DNA of 54,745 bases. Origin: Brevundimonas sp. ASV9 (GTDB lineage Bacteria; Pseudomonadota; Alphaproteobacteria; Caulobacterales; Caulobacteraceae). The translations under genes were made by a program, and so were the position numbers. How positions within the stretch are numbered: the first letter of the stretch is position 1; each line of letters starts with the position of its first letter. This document shows, piece after piece, positions 9,844 through 18,227 of this stretch. A model generated the notes under the pieces. It ran no database searches and was not told where the DNA came from. It saw only the letters and a program-made list of their open reading frames with translations. The DNA is taken from assembly GCF_016429195.1 (NCBI RefSeq), contig NZ_JAELUF010000010.1:1-54745 (forward strand), given 5' to 3'.

Positions 9844-11013
9844 ATGATGATGAACGTGCTGGGCAGCCCCGATCCCGATTTCATGCGTGAAGAAGAGATC
9901 ATCCTCTTCTCCGACAGCGTCGGAAAATGGATCGACGAGCACGCGCCGCTTGAGAAGGTGCAGCAGTGGATCGCCGACTCCTCGGTGCCGCGTCAGCTGT
10001 GGAACGACGCAGGCGAGGCGGGTCTGCTGGGCCTGTCGCTGCCGGAAGAGGACGGCGGCTTCGGCGGCGACTATCGGCACGAGGTCGTCTTGATGCGTCA
10101 GCTGGGCTGGAAGGGCGCGGACCACTTCGGCATTTCGCTGCACAATGCGATCGTCATGCCCTACATCTGGCATTACGGCACCGAGGAGCAGAAGCAGCGC
10201 TGGCTGCCGCGCCTGCAATCGGGCGAACTGGTTGGCGCCATCGCCATGACCGAACCGGGCGCGGGCTCGGACCTGCAAGGCGTCAAGACCACGGCGGTGA
10301 AGTCGGGCAACGGCTATGTCGTCAACGGGTCCAAGACCTTCATCACCAACGGCCAGCTGGCCAACTTCCTGATCGTGGTCGCCAAGACCGATCCGGCCGA
10401 AGGCGCCAAGGGCACCTCCCTGATCGTGGTCGAGACCGATGGCGCGGAAGGGTTCGAACGTGGTCGCAACCTGCACAAGATCGGCATGGAGGCCAACGAC
10501 ACCTCCGAACTGTTCTTCAACGATGTGAAGGTCCCCGGCGACAACATCATCGGCGGGACCGAGGGCCAGGGCTTCGTCCAACTGATGCAGCAGCTGCCCC
10601 AGGAGCGGCTGAACATCGCCGTCCAGGGCGTCGCCGCCGCCGAGCGCGGCCTTGAGGCGACGCTGGCCTACGTCAAGGAGCGCAAGGCGTTCGGCAAGCG
10701 CGTCATCGACTTCCAGAACACCCAGTTCAAACTGGCCGAGGTCAAGACGAAGCTGACCGTCGCCAAGGTCTTCACCGACCACTGCATCGGCCTGCATCTG
10801 CAGGGCAAACTCGACGCCGCCACCGCCTCCATGGCCAAATACTGGGTCACGGACATCCAGGGCGAGACCATTGACGAGATGCTCCAGCTCCACGGCGGCT
10901 ATGGCTATATGAACGAATATCCGATCGCCCAGCTGTACAAGGACGCCCGCGTCCAGCGCATCTATGGCGGCACGAACGAGATCATGAAGCTGCTGATCGC
11001 GCGGACGCTGTAA
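9844..11013 (+). CDS. Acyl-CoA dehydrogenase, long-chain/isovaleryl-like type
   Basis: Classical-size FAD acyl-CoA dehydrogenase of about 389 residues. It has the FAD-binding signature IAMTEPGAGSDLQGVKTTA, the helix LPQERLNIAVQGVAAAERGLEATLAYVKERKAFGK and the C-terminal RIYGGTNEIMKLLIARTL. The usual medium-chain catalytic Glu is replaced by Gly in IYGGT, while a Glu sits in LPQERL (residue 254). This is the layout of isovaleryl-CoA and long-chain dehydrogenases. Three in-frame ATG codons (9844, 9847, 9850) follow GGGGAGGAG; spacing favours 9847 or 9850. An open frame continues upstream through the REP element but is not coding. It lies downstream of the other dehydrogenase and is probably in the same MerR-controlled unit. 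Confidence 0.93.
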   Translation: MMMNVLGSPDPDFMREEEIILFSDSVGKWIDEHAPLEKVQQWIADSSVPRQLWNDAGEAGLLGLSLPEEDGGFGGDYRHEVVLMRQLGWKGADHFGISLHNAIVMPYIWHYGTEEQKQRWLPRLQSGELVGAIAMTEPGAGSDLQGVKTTAVKSGNGYVVNGSKTFITNGQLANFLIVVAKTDPAEGAKGTSLIVVETDGAEGFERGRNLHKIGMEANDTSELFFNDVKVPGDNIIGGTEGQGFVQLMQQLPQERLNIAVQGVAAAERGLEATLAYVKERKAFGKRVIDFQNTQFKLAEVKTKLTVAKVFTDHCIGLHLQGKLDAATASMAKYWVTDIQGETIDEMLQLHGGYGYMNEYPIAQLYKDARVQRIYGGTNEIMKLLIARTL

Positions 11014-11030
11014 GGATATCGATCCGTCCC

Positions 11031-11072
11031 TTGTGATCCAGGCCCTTCACTTCGCTGCGGCCGGGATGACAA
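11031..11072. repeat. Short intergenic element with imperfect terminal inverted repeats
   Basis: TTGTGATCC (11031-11039) and GGATGACAA (11064-11072) are inverted with one mismatch and enclose a GC-rich core containing CTTCGCTGCGGCCGGG. Similar GTCATCCCGGC-type intergenic sequences recur in alphaproteobacterial genomes (general knowledge). Only one copy is seen here. Confidence 0.4.
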
Positions 11073-11099
11073 GCGGTTTGCGTCAGGTCATGTAAGGGC

Positions 11100-11819
11100 A
11101 TGATCCGCCTTCACGTTACATCGCCGCTCGCCGCCGCCTCGCCCGTCGCGCCCACGCTGGACCAGTCGCGCTATCTGACCCAGGTCATGCGGCTGAAGGC
11201 CGGGGACGATCTGCTGGTGTTCAACGGGCGCGACGGGGAATGGCGCTGCACGGTCGCGGAAGTGCTGAAGAAGGGCGTCATCCTGCGCGCCGAGGAACAG
11301 GTGCGACCCCAGACCCTCGGCCCCGATCTGGAACTGATCGTTGCGGTGGTGAAGAAGGCGCGAGTCGAGACCATCGTGGAGAAGGCCGCCGAACTGGGCG
11401 CGCGCCGGGTGCGGCTGGTCCTGACGAAACGCACCAACGCCGACCGCATCCGCCTGGACCGGCTGGACGCCATCGCCGAGGAAGCCGCCGAACAGACCGG
11501 GCGGATGGACGTGCCCGCCGTCGATGATTCGATCAAGCTGGACGCCCTGCTGGACGGCTGGGAGACCGGACGCCGGCTGATGTTCTGCGACGAGACGGGC
11601 GGGGCGCCCGCCGTCTCGTCCCTGCGCGACGCAGGCGAAGGCCCCTGGTCCATCCTGATCGGGCCGGAGGGCGGGTTCTCGCCGGAAGAGGGCGAGCGGC
11701 TGCGGTCCCTGCCGTTCACCACCGCCGTGTCGCTGGGCCCGCGCATCCTGCGCGCCGACACCGCCGCCATCGCCGCCATGACCCTGTGGCAGGCGGCCGT
11801 CGGAGATTGGGCGCGATAG
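11100..11819 (+). CDS. rsmE: 16S rRNA (uracil-1498-N3)-methyltransferase RsmE
   Basis: SPOUT-class methyltransferase that methylates U1498 of 16S rRNA from S-adenosylmethionine in the assembled 30S subunit. The 239-residue protein has the N-terminal PUA-like region (DQSRYLTQVMRLKAGDDLLVFNGRDGEW). The C-terminal knot carries the cofactor signatures ILIGPEGGFSPEE and SLGPRILRADTAAIAAM. VVKKARVETIVEKAAELGARRV is also characteristic. The ATG at 11100 follows GTAAGGGC. It lies 69 bp upstream of gshA, an arrangement seen in other Caulobacterales. Confidence 0.96.
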   Translation: MIRLHVTSPLAAASPVAPTLDQSRYLTQVMRLKAGDDLLVFNGRDGEWRCTVAEVLKKGVILRAEEQVRPQTLGPDLELIVAVVKKARVETIVEKAAELGARRVRLVLTKRTNADRIRLDRLDAIAEEAAEQTGRMDVPAVDDSIKLDALLDGWETGRRLMFCDETGGAPAVSSLRDAGEGPWSILIGPEGGFSPEEGERLRSLPFTTAVSLGPRILRADTAAIAAMTLWQAAVGDWAR

Positions 11820-11888
11820 AATACTCCGCTCGCCCCCTTGAGGAACTTGGCTTTAGCCGCCATCTAGCCGCGACAGCAGGGGTTACAG

Positions 11889-13250
11889 ATGGCCGAGAAC
11901 GCGCCGCTTTCCAGAGACGCTCTGATCGAGGCCATGTCCAAGGGGATCAAGCCCAAGGACCAGTGGCGCATCGGGGCCGAGCACGAGAAGTTCGGCTTCG
12001 ACAAGACCACCCTGGCGCGCCCCGCCTATGATGGTCCGAACGGCATCAAGGCGATGCTGGAGGGGCTGCAACGCTTCGGCTGGTCGCCCGTCGAGGAAAA
12101 CGGCTTTCTGATCGGACTGGAGCGCAGGAACAGCGAAGGCTTCGTCGCCTCCGTCAGCCTGGAGCCGGGCGGTCAGTTCGAACTGTCGGGCGCGCCGCTT
12201 CTGACCATCCACGACATCTGCAACGAGACCGGCCAGCACCTGATGGAGGTCAAGCAGGTCGCCGACCAGATCGGCGTCGGCTTCCTGGGCGCCGGTTTCG
12301 ACCCGCTGTGGACCCGCGAACAGGTGCCGGTCATGCCCAAGGGCCGCTATGACATCATGCGCGCCTATATGCCCAAGGTCGGCGCCCTGGGCCTGGACAT
12401 GATGCTGCGCACCTGCACCATCCAGGCGAACCTCGACTTCGATTCCGAAGCCGACATGGTGATGAAGTTCCGCACGTCCCTGGCGCTGCAACCCATCGCC
12501 ACCGCCCTGTTCGCCTGCTCGCCATTCACCGAGGGCCGCCCCAACGGCTTCCTGTCGGCGCGGGCCAATGTCTGGACAGACACCGACGCCGATCGCACGG
12601 GCATGCTGGGCTTCGTGTTCGAGGACGGGTTCGGCTTCGAGCGGTACGCCGATTATGCGCTGGACACCCCGATGTATTTCGCCAAGCGCGACGGCCGTTA
12701 TGTCGACGCCTCGGGCCAGTCGTTCCGAGATTTCCAGGCCGGCAAACTGCCTGCCCTGCCCGGCCAGTATCCGACGCTCAAGGACTGGAACGACCACCTG
12801 ACCACCCTCTTCCCCGAGGTGCGGCTGAAGGCCTATCTGGAGATGCGCGGCGCCGACGGCGGACCGTGGAGCCGCATCTGCGCCCTGCCCGCCCTGTGGG
12901 CCGGGGTTCTGTACGACGCCCCGTCGCTGGCCGCCGCCTGGGACCTGGTCAAGGACTGGGACATCGCCGACCACGAACGCCTGCGCCGCGACGTGACCCG
13001 CCTGGGTCTGAAGGCCGAGGTGGCGGGCCGGTCGGTGCGCGACATCGCCGTCGACCTGGTGAACATCGCCAAACAGGGGCTGAAGAACCGCGCCAAATTC
13101 TCGGGCGGGATGGTGGACGAGCGCGGCTATCTGTCGGAACTGGAAGACATCGCCGACAGCGGGATCACCCCCGCCGAGCGCCTGCTGGACCTGTATCACG
13201 GCGCCTGGCAGGGCGACGTGAAGCGCATCTACGCCGACTTCGCCTACTAG
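11889..13250 (+). CDS. gshA: Glutamate-cysteine ligase (alphaproteobacterial/plant type)
   Basis: Cytosolic enzyme that joins L-glutamate and L-cysteine with ATP, the first step of glutathione synthesis. The 453-residue sequence has the GCS2/plant-type signatures DQWRIGAEHEKFGFD near the N-terminus, SLEPGGQFELSGAP, LDMMLRTCTIQANLDF and RPNGFLSARANVWTDTDADRTGM. Length matches the group of about 455. Glutathione-dependent functions nearby (gloB, a Prx5-type peroxiredoxin) are consistent. Its TAG stop is shared, in the tetranucleotide CTAG, with the stop of the convergent unknown gene. Confidence 0.95.
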   Translation: MAENAPLSRDALIEAMSKGIKPKDQWRIGAEHEKFGFDKTTLARPAYDGPNGIKAMLEGLQRFGWSPVEENGFLIGLERRNSEGFVASVSLEPGGQFELSGAPLLTIHDICNETGQHLMEVKQVADQIGVGFLGAGFDPLWTREQVPVMPKGRYDIMRAYMPKVGALGLDMMLRTCTIQANLDFDSEADMVMKFRTSLALQPIATALFACSPFTEGRPNGFLSARANVWTDTDADRTGMLGFVFEDGFGFERYADYALDTPMYFAKRDGRYVDASGQSFRDFQAGKLPALPGQYPTLKDWNDHLTTLFPEVRLKAYLEMRGADGGPWSRICALPALWAGVLYDAPSLAAAWDLVKDWDIADHERLRRDVTRLGLKAEVAGRSVRDIAVDLVNIAKQGLKNRAKFSGGMVDERGYLSELEDIADSGITPAERLLDLYHGAWQGDVKRIYADFAY

Positions 13251-13984
13251 GGGACGGTGTAGTCCGAGCAGTCGGGTAGCGGGCTGTCCGGCCGGTATTC
13301 GCCGGCCTTGGCGTCAAAGGTGAACCGGCGAATGACGCTGCATTTCGGATCGCGCGCGGCGATCAGGTCGGCAGGCTTCAGCGGCGGCTTCTCCAGCGAA
13401 TCTTCGGATCGCGAGGCGCCGCGCGGATAGGCCGTCGCCGTCGTCTCATAGGTCAGGACCGGCATCGCATCCGCCGCGTCGCTCGCGGTCAGGGTCGCAG
13501 CGAAACTGTATTCGTCGTGACAGGCGCCGGCGCGCTGGGTCATGTCCTCCTCGCTGAAGCAGGCGCGGATCATCAGCGAACCCTGGATCGGCACGGTCAG
13601 CACCGGCGCGGCGCCGGCCTCGCCGTCGGCATCCAGCCGATAGAGCCGCAACTCCGTCGCCTGTCCCCCGCCGCCGGAATACATGGTGCGGCTCTCCCTC
13701 TCGACCCCGGCCAGAAACCCGCCGTCCGCCAGCCGGATCAGGCCATTCCAGGGTTTGTAATTGTCCACCTCGCCCGACGCTCCGTTCGGCGCGGCCGGCA
13801 GGGCGTCAGGCGCTCGGATAACCGGAGTGAAGACCGGCTCGCCGTCACGCGTCTGCGGGTGCAGACCGACGCACAGGGCCCCGTCGGCTGTGCAGGCCCG
13901 ATCCTCAGCCAGGGTCAGGGGTTCGATCCCGTCCCCGGATGGCGGGGATTGGAGCATGGCGATCGCGGCGAGGAGCAAGATCAT
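13247..13984 (-). CDS. Exported protein of unknown function
   Basis: I do not recognise this 245-residue protein. The N-terminus MILLLAAIAMLQSPPSGDG looks like a short cleavable signal peptide, and the rest is soluble with several cysteines (C31, C38 and four further on, including a near-C-terminal DCSDYTVP) that could form disulfides in the periplasm. There are no membrane segments after the signal, no obvious enzyme motif and no repeats. Codon use and GC match the neighbours, so it looks native. It converges on gshA with a 4-bp stop-to-stop overlap and diverges from the hybrid kinase gene. Confidence 0.7.
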   Translation of the reverse strand: MILLLAAIAMLQSPPSGDGIEPLTLAEDRACTADGALCVGLHPQTRDGEPVFTPVIRAPDALPAAPNGASGEVDNYKPWNGLIRLADGGFLAGVERESRTMYSGGGGQATELRLYRLDADGEAGAAPVLTVPIQGSLMIRACFSEEDMTQRAGACHDEYSFAATLTASDAADAMPVLTYETTATAYPRGASRSEDSLEKPPLKPADLIAARDPKCSVIRRFTFDAKAGEYRPDSPLPDCSDYTVP

Positions 13985-14057
13985 GCGCCGACCCTAACCC
14001 AGACCGCGCACAACGCCATCGGCTCTTTTCGACCCGCCGCAAAGGCGAGCTTAACGG

Positions 14058-15668
14058 ATGCGCCGTAACATGGGTTTGAGTTCGAGAGAGTGCGCAATGA
14101 CCTGTTCGCCCGTTGCGGCCCTGGCCTTCCCCACAGCCGATGTCGATCTGGACACCTTCTTCGATGTATCGCTGGATCTGCTGGTGGTGCGCGAGTTGGA
14201 CGGGCGCGTGGTCAAGGCCAGCGCTTCGTGGTTTACGGTGCTGGGCTATCGCCCCGACGAGATCGAAGGCCAGGGCCTGCTGCGCCTGATTCACCCCGAC
14301 GACCACGCCGCCACCCGCCAGAGCATCGTCGAGGTCGAAAACCGGCGGCCGGGCGATCCGGTCATCGGCCAGATCAACCGCTATCGCCACAAGGCCGGTC
14401 ATTACGTCACCGTCGAATGGCGCGCCCATCGTCAGGGTGACCGCATCTATGGCATCGCGCGCGACGTGACCGAAAAGGTCGCCGCCGAACGCGCCCTGCG
14501 CGAGGCCACCGCCGCCGCCGAGGCCGCCAACCGCGCCAAGTCCGACTTCCTGGCCAATATGAGCCATGAGATCCGCACGCCCCTGAACGGCGTGATCGGC
14601 ATCGTCGACGCCCTGTCGCGCACCGAGCTGACGCCCGAGCAGGCCGAGATGGTGGCCCTGATCGGACGATCCGGCGTGACGTTGGAACGGCTGGTGTCCG
14701 ACATTCTGGACGTGTCCAAGATCGAGGCCGGGCATCTGGACCTGGAAAGCCGACCCTTTGATCTGGACGAAGCCGTCGCCGCCCCGCTGGACGTCATGCG
14801 GTTGAAGGCCGAGGCCAAGGGACTGACCTTCGACATCCGCCGCGACGCCGATGCGCGCGGAATGTTTATCGGCGACAGCACCCGCATCCGACAGGTGCTC
14901 GACAACCTTTTGTCGAACGCCATCAAGTTCACCCACCAGGGCTCGGTCGGCGTTGTCATTGCGGTGGACGAGGATTCCGACGGCCTGACCCAGCTGACGC
15001 TGCGGGTGGAGGATACGGGCGTCGGCTTTTCTTCCGACCACGCGGCCCGTCTGTTCGATCGGTTCAGCCAGGCGGACAGCACCATCACGCGCCGGTTCGG
15101 CGGCACGGGCCTGGGCCTGTCGATCTGTCGTTCGCTGGTCGAGTTGATGGGCGGGCGGATTTCCGCCGCCTCCACGCCGGGCGTCGGCAGCCGGTTCACC
15201 GTCGAGATCCCCCTGACGCGCGCCGCCTCCCTGACCGAACACGATGCCCAACGACGCGCGCGTGCGGCCGAGGCCGACCGCCCCCTGGCGCCCCTGCGCG
15301 TGCTGCTGGCCGAGGATCACCCGGTCAATCAGCGCGTCGTTCAGTTGATCTTGGCCGCGCACGCCATACAGGTCGTCACCGTCGCAGATGGCGAACAGGC
15401 CCTGGCCGCCTTCCAGTCCGAGACCTTCGACCTGATTCTGATGGACATGCAGATGCCGGGCATGGACGGCCTGACCGCCACCCGCGCCATTCGCCAGATC
15501 GAGGTCGCCCGTCCCGATCAGTCGCGCACGCCGATCATCATGCTGAGCGCCAACGCCATGAGCGAGCACCGCGACCAGGCGCGCGACGCCGGCGCCGACC
15601 TGCACGTCCCCAAGCCCATCACCGCCGCCAGTCTGCTGGCCGGCATCCAGGCGGCGACAGCGCTCTGA
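14058..15668 (+). CDS. PAS-containing hybrid histidine kinase with C-terminal receiver
   Basis: A 536-residue soluble sensor kinase. It has a PAS domain (about 30-140, LGYRPDEIEGQGLLRLIHPDD), a HisKA dimerisation segment with phospho-accepting H170 in NMSHEIRTPLNGVIG, and a HATPase domain (N-box LDNLLSNAIKF, G-boxes EDTGVGF and FGGTGLGLSIC). The C-terminal receiver has phospho-acceptor D463 in LILMDMQMPGMDG and the conserved lysine of HVPKPIT. No membrane segment is present, so it senses a cytoplasmic signal. It has no adjacent response regulator or phosphotransferase, so partners are elsewhere. The start could be 14058 or 14097 (MTCSPVAALAF); the latter has a better-placed purine-rich stretch. 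Confidence 0.94.
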   Translation: MRRNMGLSSRECAMTCSPVAALAFPTADVDLDTFFDVSLDLLVVRELDGRVVKASASWFTVLGYRPDEIEGQGLLRLIHPDDHAATRQSIVEVENRRPGDPVIGQINRYRHKAGHYVTVEWRAHRQGDRIYGIARDVTEKVAAERALREATAAAEAANRAKSDFLANMSHEIRTPLNGVIGIVDALSRTELTPEQAEMVALIGRSGVTLERLVSDILDVSKIEAGHLDLESRPFDLDEAVAAPLDVMRLKAEAKGLTFDIRRDADARGMFIGDSTRIRQVLDNLLSNAIKFTHQGSVGVVIAVDEDSDGLTQLTLRVEDTGVGFSSDHAARLFDRFSQADSTITRRFGGTGLGLSICRSLVELMGGRISAASTPGVGSRFTVEIPLTRAASLTEHDAQRRARAAEADRPLAPLRVLLAEDHPVNQRVVQLILAAHAIQVVTVADGEQALAAFQSETFDLILMDMQMPGMDGLTATRAIRQIEVARPDQSRTPIIMLSANAMSEHRDQARDAGADLHVPKPITAASLLAGIQAATAL

Positions 15669-15722
15669 TCCGACGTTGACAAAGTTTGCCAAGGGACCAT
15701 TCTCATTGAGAGGAGGCCGACT

Positions 15723-15968
15723 ATGGCGACGATGAACATCTCACTGCCCGATCCCATGAAGGCCTGGGTCGAGGAACAGGCGAAATCCGGGCGCTACGCC
15801 AACACCTCGGACGTAGTGCGCGACCTGATCCGCCGCGAGCAGATCAAGGCCGAGAAGATCGCCCATTGGCAAAGGCTGATCGCCGAGGCCGACGCCTCCG
15901 GTGTTTCCGACCAGTCGCCACGTGAAGTGATCGAGGAACTGCGCGCCCAGTTGCGTCGCGCCTCCTGA
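15723..15968 (+). CDS. parD: Antitoxin of ParD type (ribbon-helix-helix)
   Basis: An 81-residue protein with an N-terminal ribbon-helix-helix DNA-binding region, MATMNISLPDPMKAWVEEQAKSGRYANTSDVVRDLIRRE, typical of ParD antitoxins. A charged C-terminal tail follows that would wrap the toxin. It is expected to neutralise the downstream ParE and to autorepress the operon. AGGAGG lies just upstream of the ATG. Its stop overlaps the toxin start by one base (TGATG), the usual coupling in type II modules. Confidence 0.92.
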   Translation: MATMNISLPDPMKAWVEEQAKSGRYANTSDVVRDLIRREQIKAEKIAHWQRLIAEADASGVSDQSPREVIEELRAQLRRAS

Positions 15969-16288
15969 TGCTCCGGCTAAGCGGCGAGGCGCGGGCGGAC
16001 TTGCAGCAGGTCTATCTGCAAGGCCTCGAACTGTTCGGGAGCCGTCAGGCCGATGACTATATCGAGGGTCTGTTCGCGAAACTGGACTTGCTTGCCGATT
16101 TTCCACGTTTTGGGGCGGCTCGACCGGAGTTGAGCGCGGACGCCCATGTGATCTTCTACAAAAGCCACGCCATTCTCTATCGAATCGACGATGCGGACGT
16201 GTTCGTCCGACGCATTCGGCACGAACTGGAAGACTGGCAGTCCGACACAACTGGCGTCGGATCGAGCGAAGAACGGAGCGAACCATGA
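15968..16288 (+). CDS. parE: ParE-type toxin
   Basis: A 106-residue RelE/ParE-fold protein beginning LRLSGEARADLQQVYLQGLELFGSRQADDYIEGLFAKLDLLADFPRFGAARPEL. ParE toxins generally poison DNA gyrase. The middle RPELSADAHVIFYKSHAILYRIDDADVFVRRIRHELEDW keeps the conserved core strand and the terminal Arg-Ile-Arg-His. The family is usually near 95 residues; here the last 12 residues run into and overlap the next gene by 4 bp. It appears intact. Confidence 0.9.
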   Translation: MLRLSGEARADLQQVYLQGLELFGSRQADDYIEGLFAKLDLLADFPRFGAARPELSADAHVIFYKSHAILYRIDDADVFVRRIRHELEDWQSDTTGVGSSEERSEP

Positions 16289-17034
16289 CCCATTCCATAC
16301 ATGTCGGCATTGGCGGCTGGACGTTCGAGCCTTGGCGCGGGGTCTTTTATCCAGAAGGTTTGGTTCAGAAGCGCGAGCTGGAATATGCGGCGTCGAAACT
16401 GACCTCGATCGAGATCAACGGCACCTATTATTCGACCTTCAAGCCCGACAGTTGGCGCAAATGGCGCGACGAGACGCCGGACGGCTTCGTGTTCTCAGTG
16501 AAGGCCAGCCGCTATTGCACCAATCGCAAGGTGCTGTCCGAAGGCGGCGACAGCTTCGACAAGTTCCTGAGCCAGGGCCTGACCGAACTGGGCGACAAAC
16601 TGGGGCCGATCAACTGGCAGTTCATGGGCACGAAGAAGTTCGATGCCGAGGACTTCGAGGGCTTCCTGAAGCTGTTGCCCAAGGAGAAGGACGGGGTGCG
16701 GCTGCGGCACGCGCTTGAGGTTCGCAACCCGACCTTCGCCACCGAACAGTTCTATGACCTGGCCCGCAAATACGGCGCGGCCATCGTCTATGCGGTCGAT
16801 GACGAGGAGCCGACCTGGCCCCAGATCGACGAGGCGACCGCCGATTTCAGCTACGCCCGGCTGATGTCCAGCCGCGAGGACGAGCCGACCGGCATGACGA
16901 CGGCCGAGCTGGAGGCGGTGGCGGATCAGGCGAAAGCCTGGGCCAAGCGCGGCGAGGTCTTCGCCTATTTCATCTCGGGCGCGAAGGTGCGGAACCCTGC
17001 GGCGGCTCAGGCGCTGATCGCCAAGCTGAAATAG
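16285..17034 (+). CDS. DUF72 (YecE-like) TIM-barrel protein
   Basis: A 249-residue DUF72 protein, a TIM-barrel family without an established activity. Visible signatures are HVGIGGWTFEPWRGVFYPEGL at the N-terminus, SIEINGTYYSTFKPDSWRKW, FVFSVKASRYCTN and NWQFMGTKKF. The Y-STF and K-S-R regions line the presumed active site. The start ATG overlaps the ParE stop as ATGA, so translation is coupled to the toxin-antitoxin pair. That context is unusual for a housekeeping-type DUF72 gene. A 7-bp inverted repeat (17035-17041 with 17050-17056) follows the stop but has no T run. Confidence 0.9.
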   Translation: MTHSIHVGIGGWTFEPWRGVFYPEGLVQKRELEYAASKLTSIEINGTYYSTFKPDSWRKWRDETPDGFVFSVKASRYCTNRKVLSEGGDSFDKFLSQGLTELGDKLGPINWQFMGTKKFDAEDFEGFLKLLPKEKDGVRLRHALEVRNPTFATEQFYDLARKYGAAIVYAVDDEEPTWPQIDEATADFSYARLMSSREDEPTGMTTAELEAVADQAKAWAKRGEVFAYFISGAKVRNPAAAQALIAKLK

Positions 17035-17111
17035 GGGTCCGTACGCTTGCGGACCCGCAGCCGTCCCCACATCTGAGGCCGGCTCACTGCAAAGCCTGAA
17101 GGACTTTTCCC

Positions 17112-18173
17112 ATGCCGATCGCCACACGCGCCTTCGCCGCGACCGCCGCCGACAAGCCGCTGACGCCCTACAGCTTCGAGCGCCGCGATCCGGGCCCGGA
17201 CGATGTGCTGATCGACATCAAATATTGCGGCGTCTGCCACTCCGACCTTCACGCCGCGCGCGGCGAGACGGGCGGCACGGCCTTCCCCCTGGTGCCGGGT
17301 CACGAGATCGCGGGCGTGGTCAAGGCGGTGGGATCGAACGTCACCCGCTTCAAGGAAGGCGACCGCGTCGGCGTCGGCTGCATGGTCGACAGCTGCCGCG
17401 AATGCGCCTCCTGCCAGGAAGGCGTCGAACAATATTGCATCCCCGGCTTCACCGGCACCTACGGCGGCAAGGACAAGAAGGGCGGCACGTCGGAGGCCAT
17501 CACCCAGGGCGGCTATTCCGATCACATCACCGTCGATCAGCATTTCGTACTGTCCATCCCCGACAGCCTGGCGCTGGACGTCGCCGCCCCTCTGCTCTGC
17601 GCCGGCATCACCACCTATTCGCCGCTGAAGGAATGGGGCGTGGGACCCGGTTCCAAGGTCGCTGTCATCGGCCTGGGCGGCCTGGGCCACATGGCCGTCA
17701 AGCTGGCGGCGGCGATGGGGGCGGAAGTCACCGTCCTGTCCACCTCGGACCGCAAGAAGGCCGACGCGGAGCGGATGGGCGCCAAACACTTCCTGATCAA
17801 CTCCGACAAGGATGCGATGAAGGCCGCAGCCGAGAAGTTCGACCTGATCATCAATACCGTCTCGGCCACGCACGAGATCGCCAGCCACATCCAGTTGCTG
17901 GCGCGCGACGGCACGATGATCATGCTGGGCCTGACCACCGAGGGCCTGCCGGTCTTCGCCCTGCCGCTGCTGTGGCGTCGTCGCCGCATCGCCGGTTCGC
18001 TGATCGGCGGCATCAGGGAGACGCAGGAGATGCTGGACTTCTGCGCTGAGCACGGCATCGCCTGCGACATCGAAACCATCGCCCCGGACCAGATCAACGA
18101 CGCCTACGAGCGGATGCTGAAATCCGACGTCCGCTACCGCTTCGTCATCGACATGGAAAAGCTGGCCGCCTGA
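17112..18173 (+). CDS. Zinc-dependent NAD(P) alcohol dehydrogenase (YahK/CAD type)
   Basis: Medium-chain dehydrogenase, 353 residues, interconverting alcohols and aldehydes with NADP(H) preferred in this subgroup. Catalytic-zinc ligands are visible as C39 in YCGVCHSDLH and H64/E65 in VPGHEIAGVV. Structural-zinc cysteines are C95, C98, C101 and C109. The Rossmann motif is VIGLGGLGHMAVKLAAAMG, and the STSDRKK segment after strand 2 suits NADP. It resembles the broad-range aldehyde reductases YahK, AdhA and cinnamyl-alcohol dehydrogenase. It stands between the DUF72 gene and phbB with independent spacing. Physiological substrate unknown. Confidence 0.93.
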   Translation: MPIATRAFAATAADKPLTPYSFERRDPGPDDVLIDIKYCGVCHSDLHAARGETGGTAFPLVPGHEIAGVVKAVGSNVTRFKEGDRVGVGCMVDSCRECASCQEGVEQYCIPGFTGTYGGKDKKGGTSEAITQGGYSDHITVDQHFVLSIPDSLALDVAAPLLCAGITTYSPLKEWGVGPGSKVAVIGLGGLGHMAVKLAAAMGAEVTVLSTSDRKKADAERMGAKHFLINSDKDAMKAAAEKFDLIINTVSATHEIASHIQLLARDGTMIMLGLTTEGLPVFALPLLWRRRRIAGSLIGGIRETQEMLDFCAEHGIACDIETIAPDQINDAYERMLKSDVRYRFVIDMEKLAA

Positions 18174-18196
18174 TCGCCGGGGCGAAGATCAACGAA

Positions 18197-18227
18197 ACGC
18201 GACGGAGGCATGAAACTTCCGTCGCGT
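18197..18227 (+). terminator. Hairpin after the alcohol dehydrogenase gene
   Basis: ACGCGACGGA (18197-18206) pairs perfectly with TCCGTCGCGT (18218-18227) across an 11-nt loop, 24 bp after the stop codon. There is no T run, so it may be a weak terminator or an RNA 3'-end stabiliser. Confidence 0.45.

Noticed and set aside
13905..15692. A 595-codon minus-strand frame opposite the PAS hybrid kinase
   Set aside because: Antisense shadow of a gene with intact PAS, HisKA, HATPase and receiver domains; no domain features of its own.
17035..17056. GGGTCCG/CGGACCC hairpin after the DUF72 gene as a terminator
   Set aside because: Stem of 7 bp without any T run; kept only as a remark in the gene entry.
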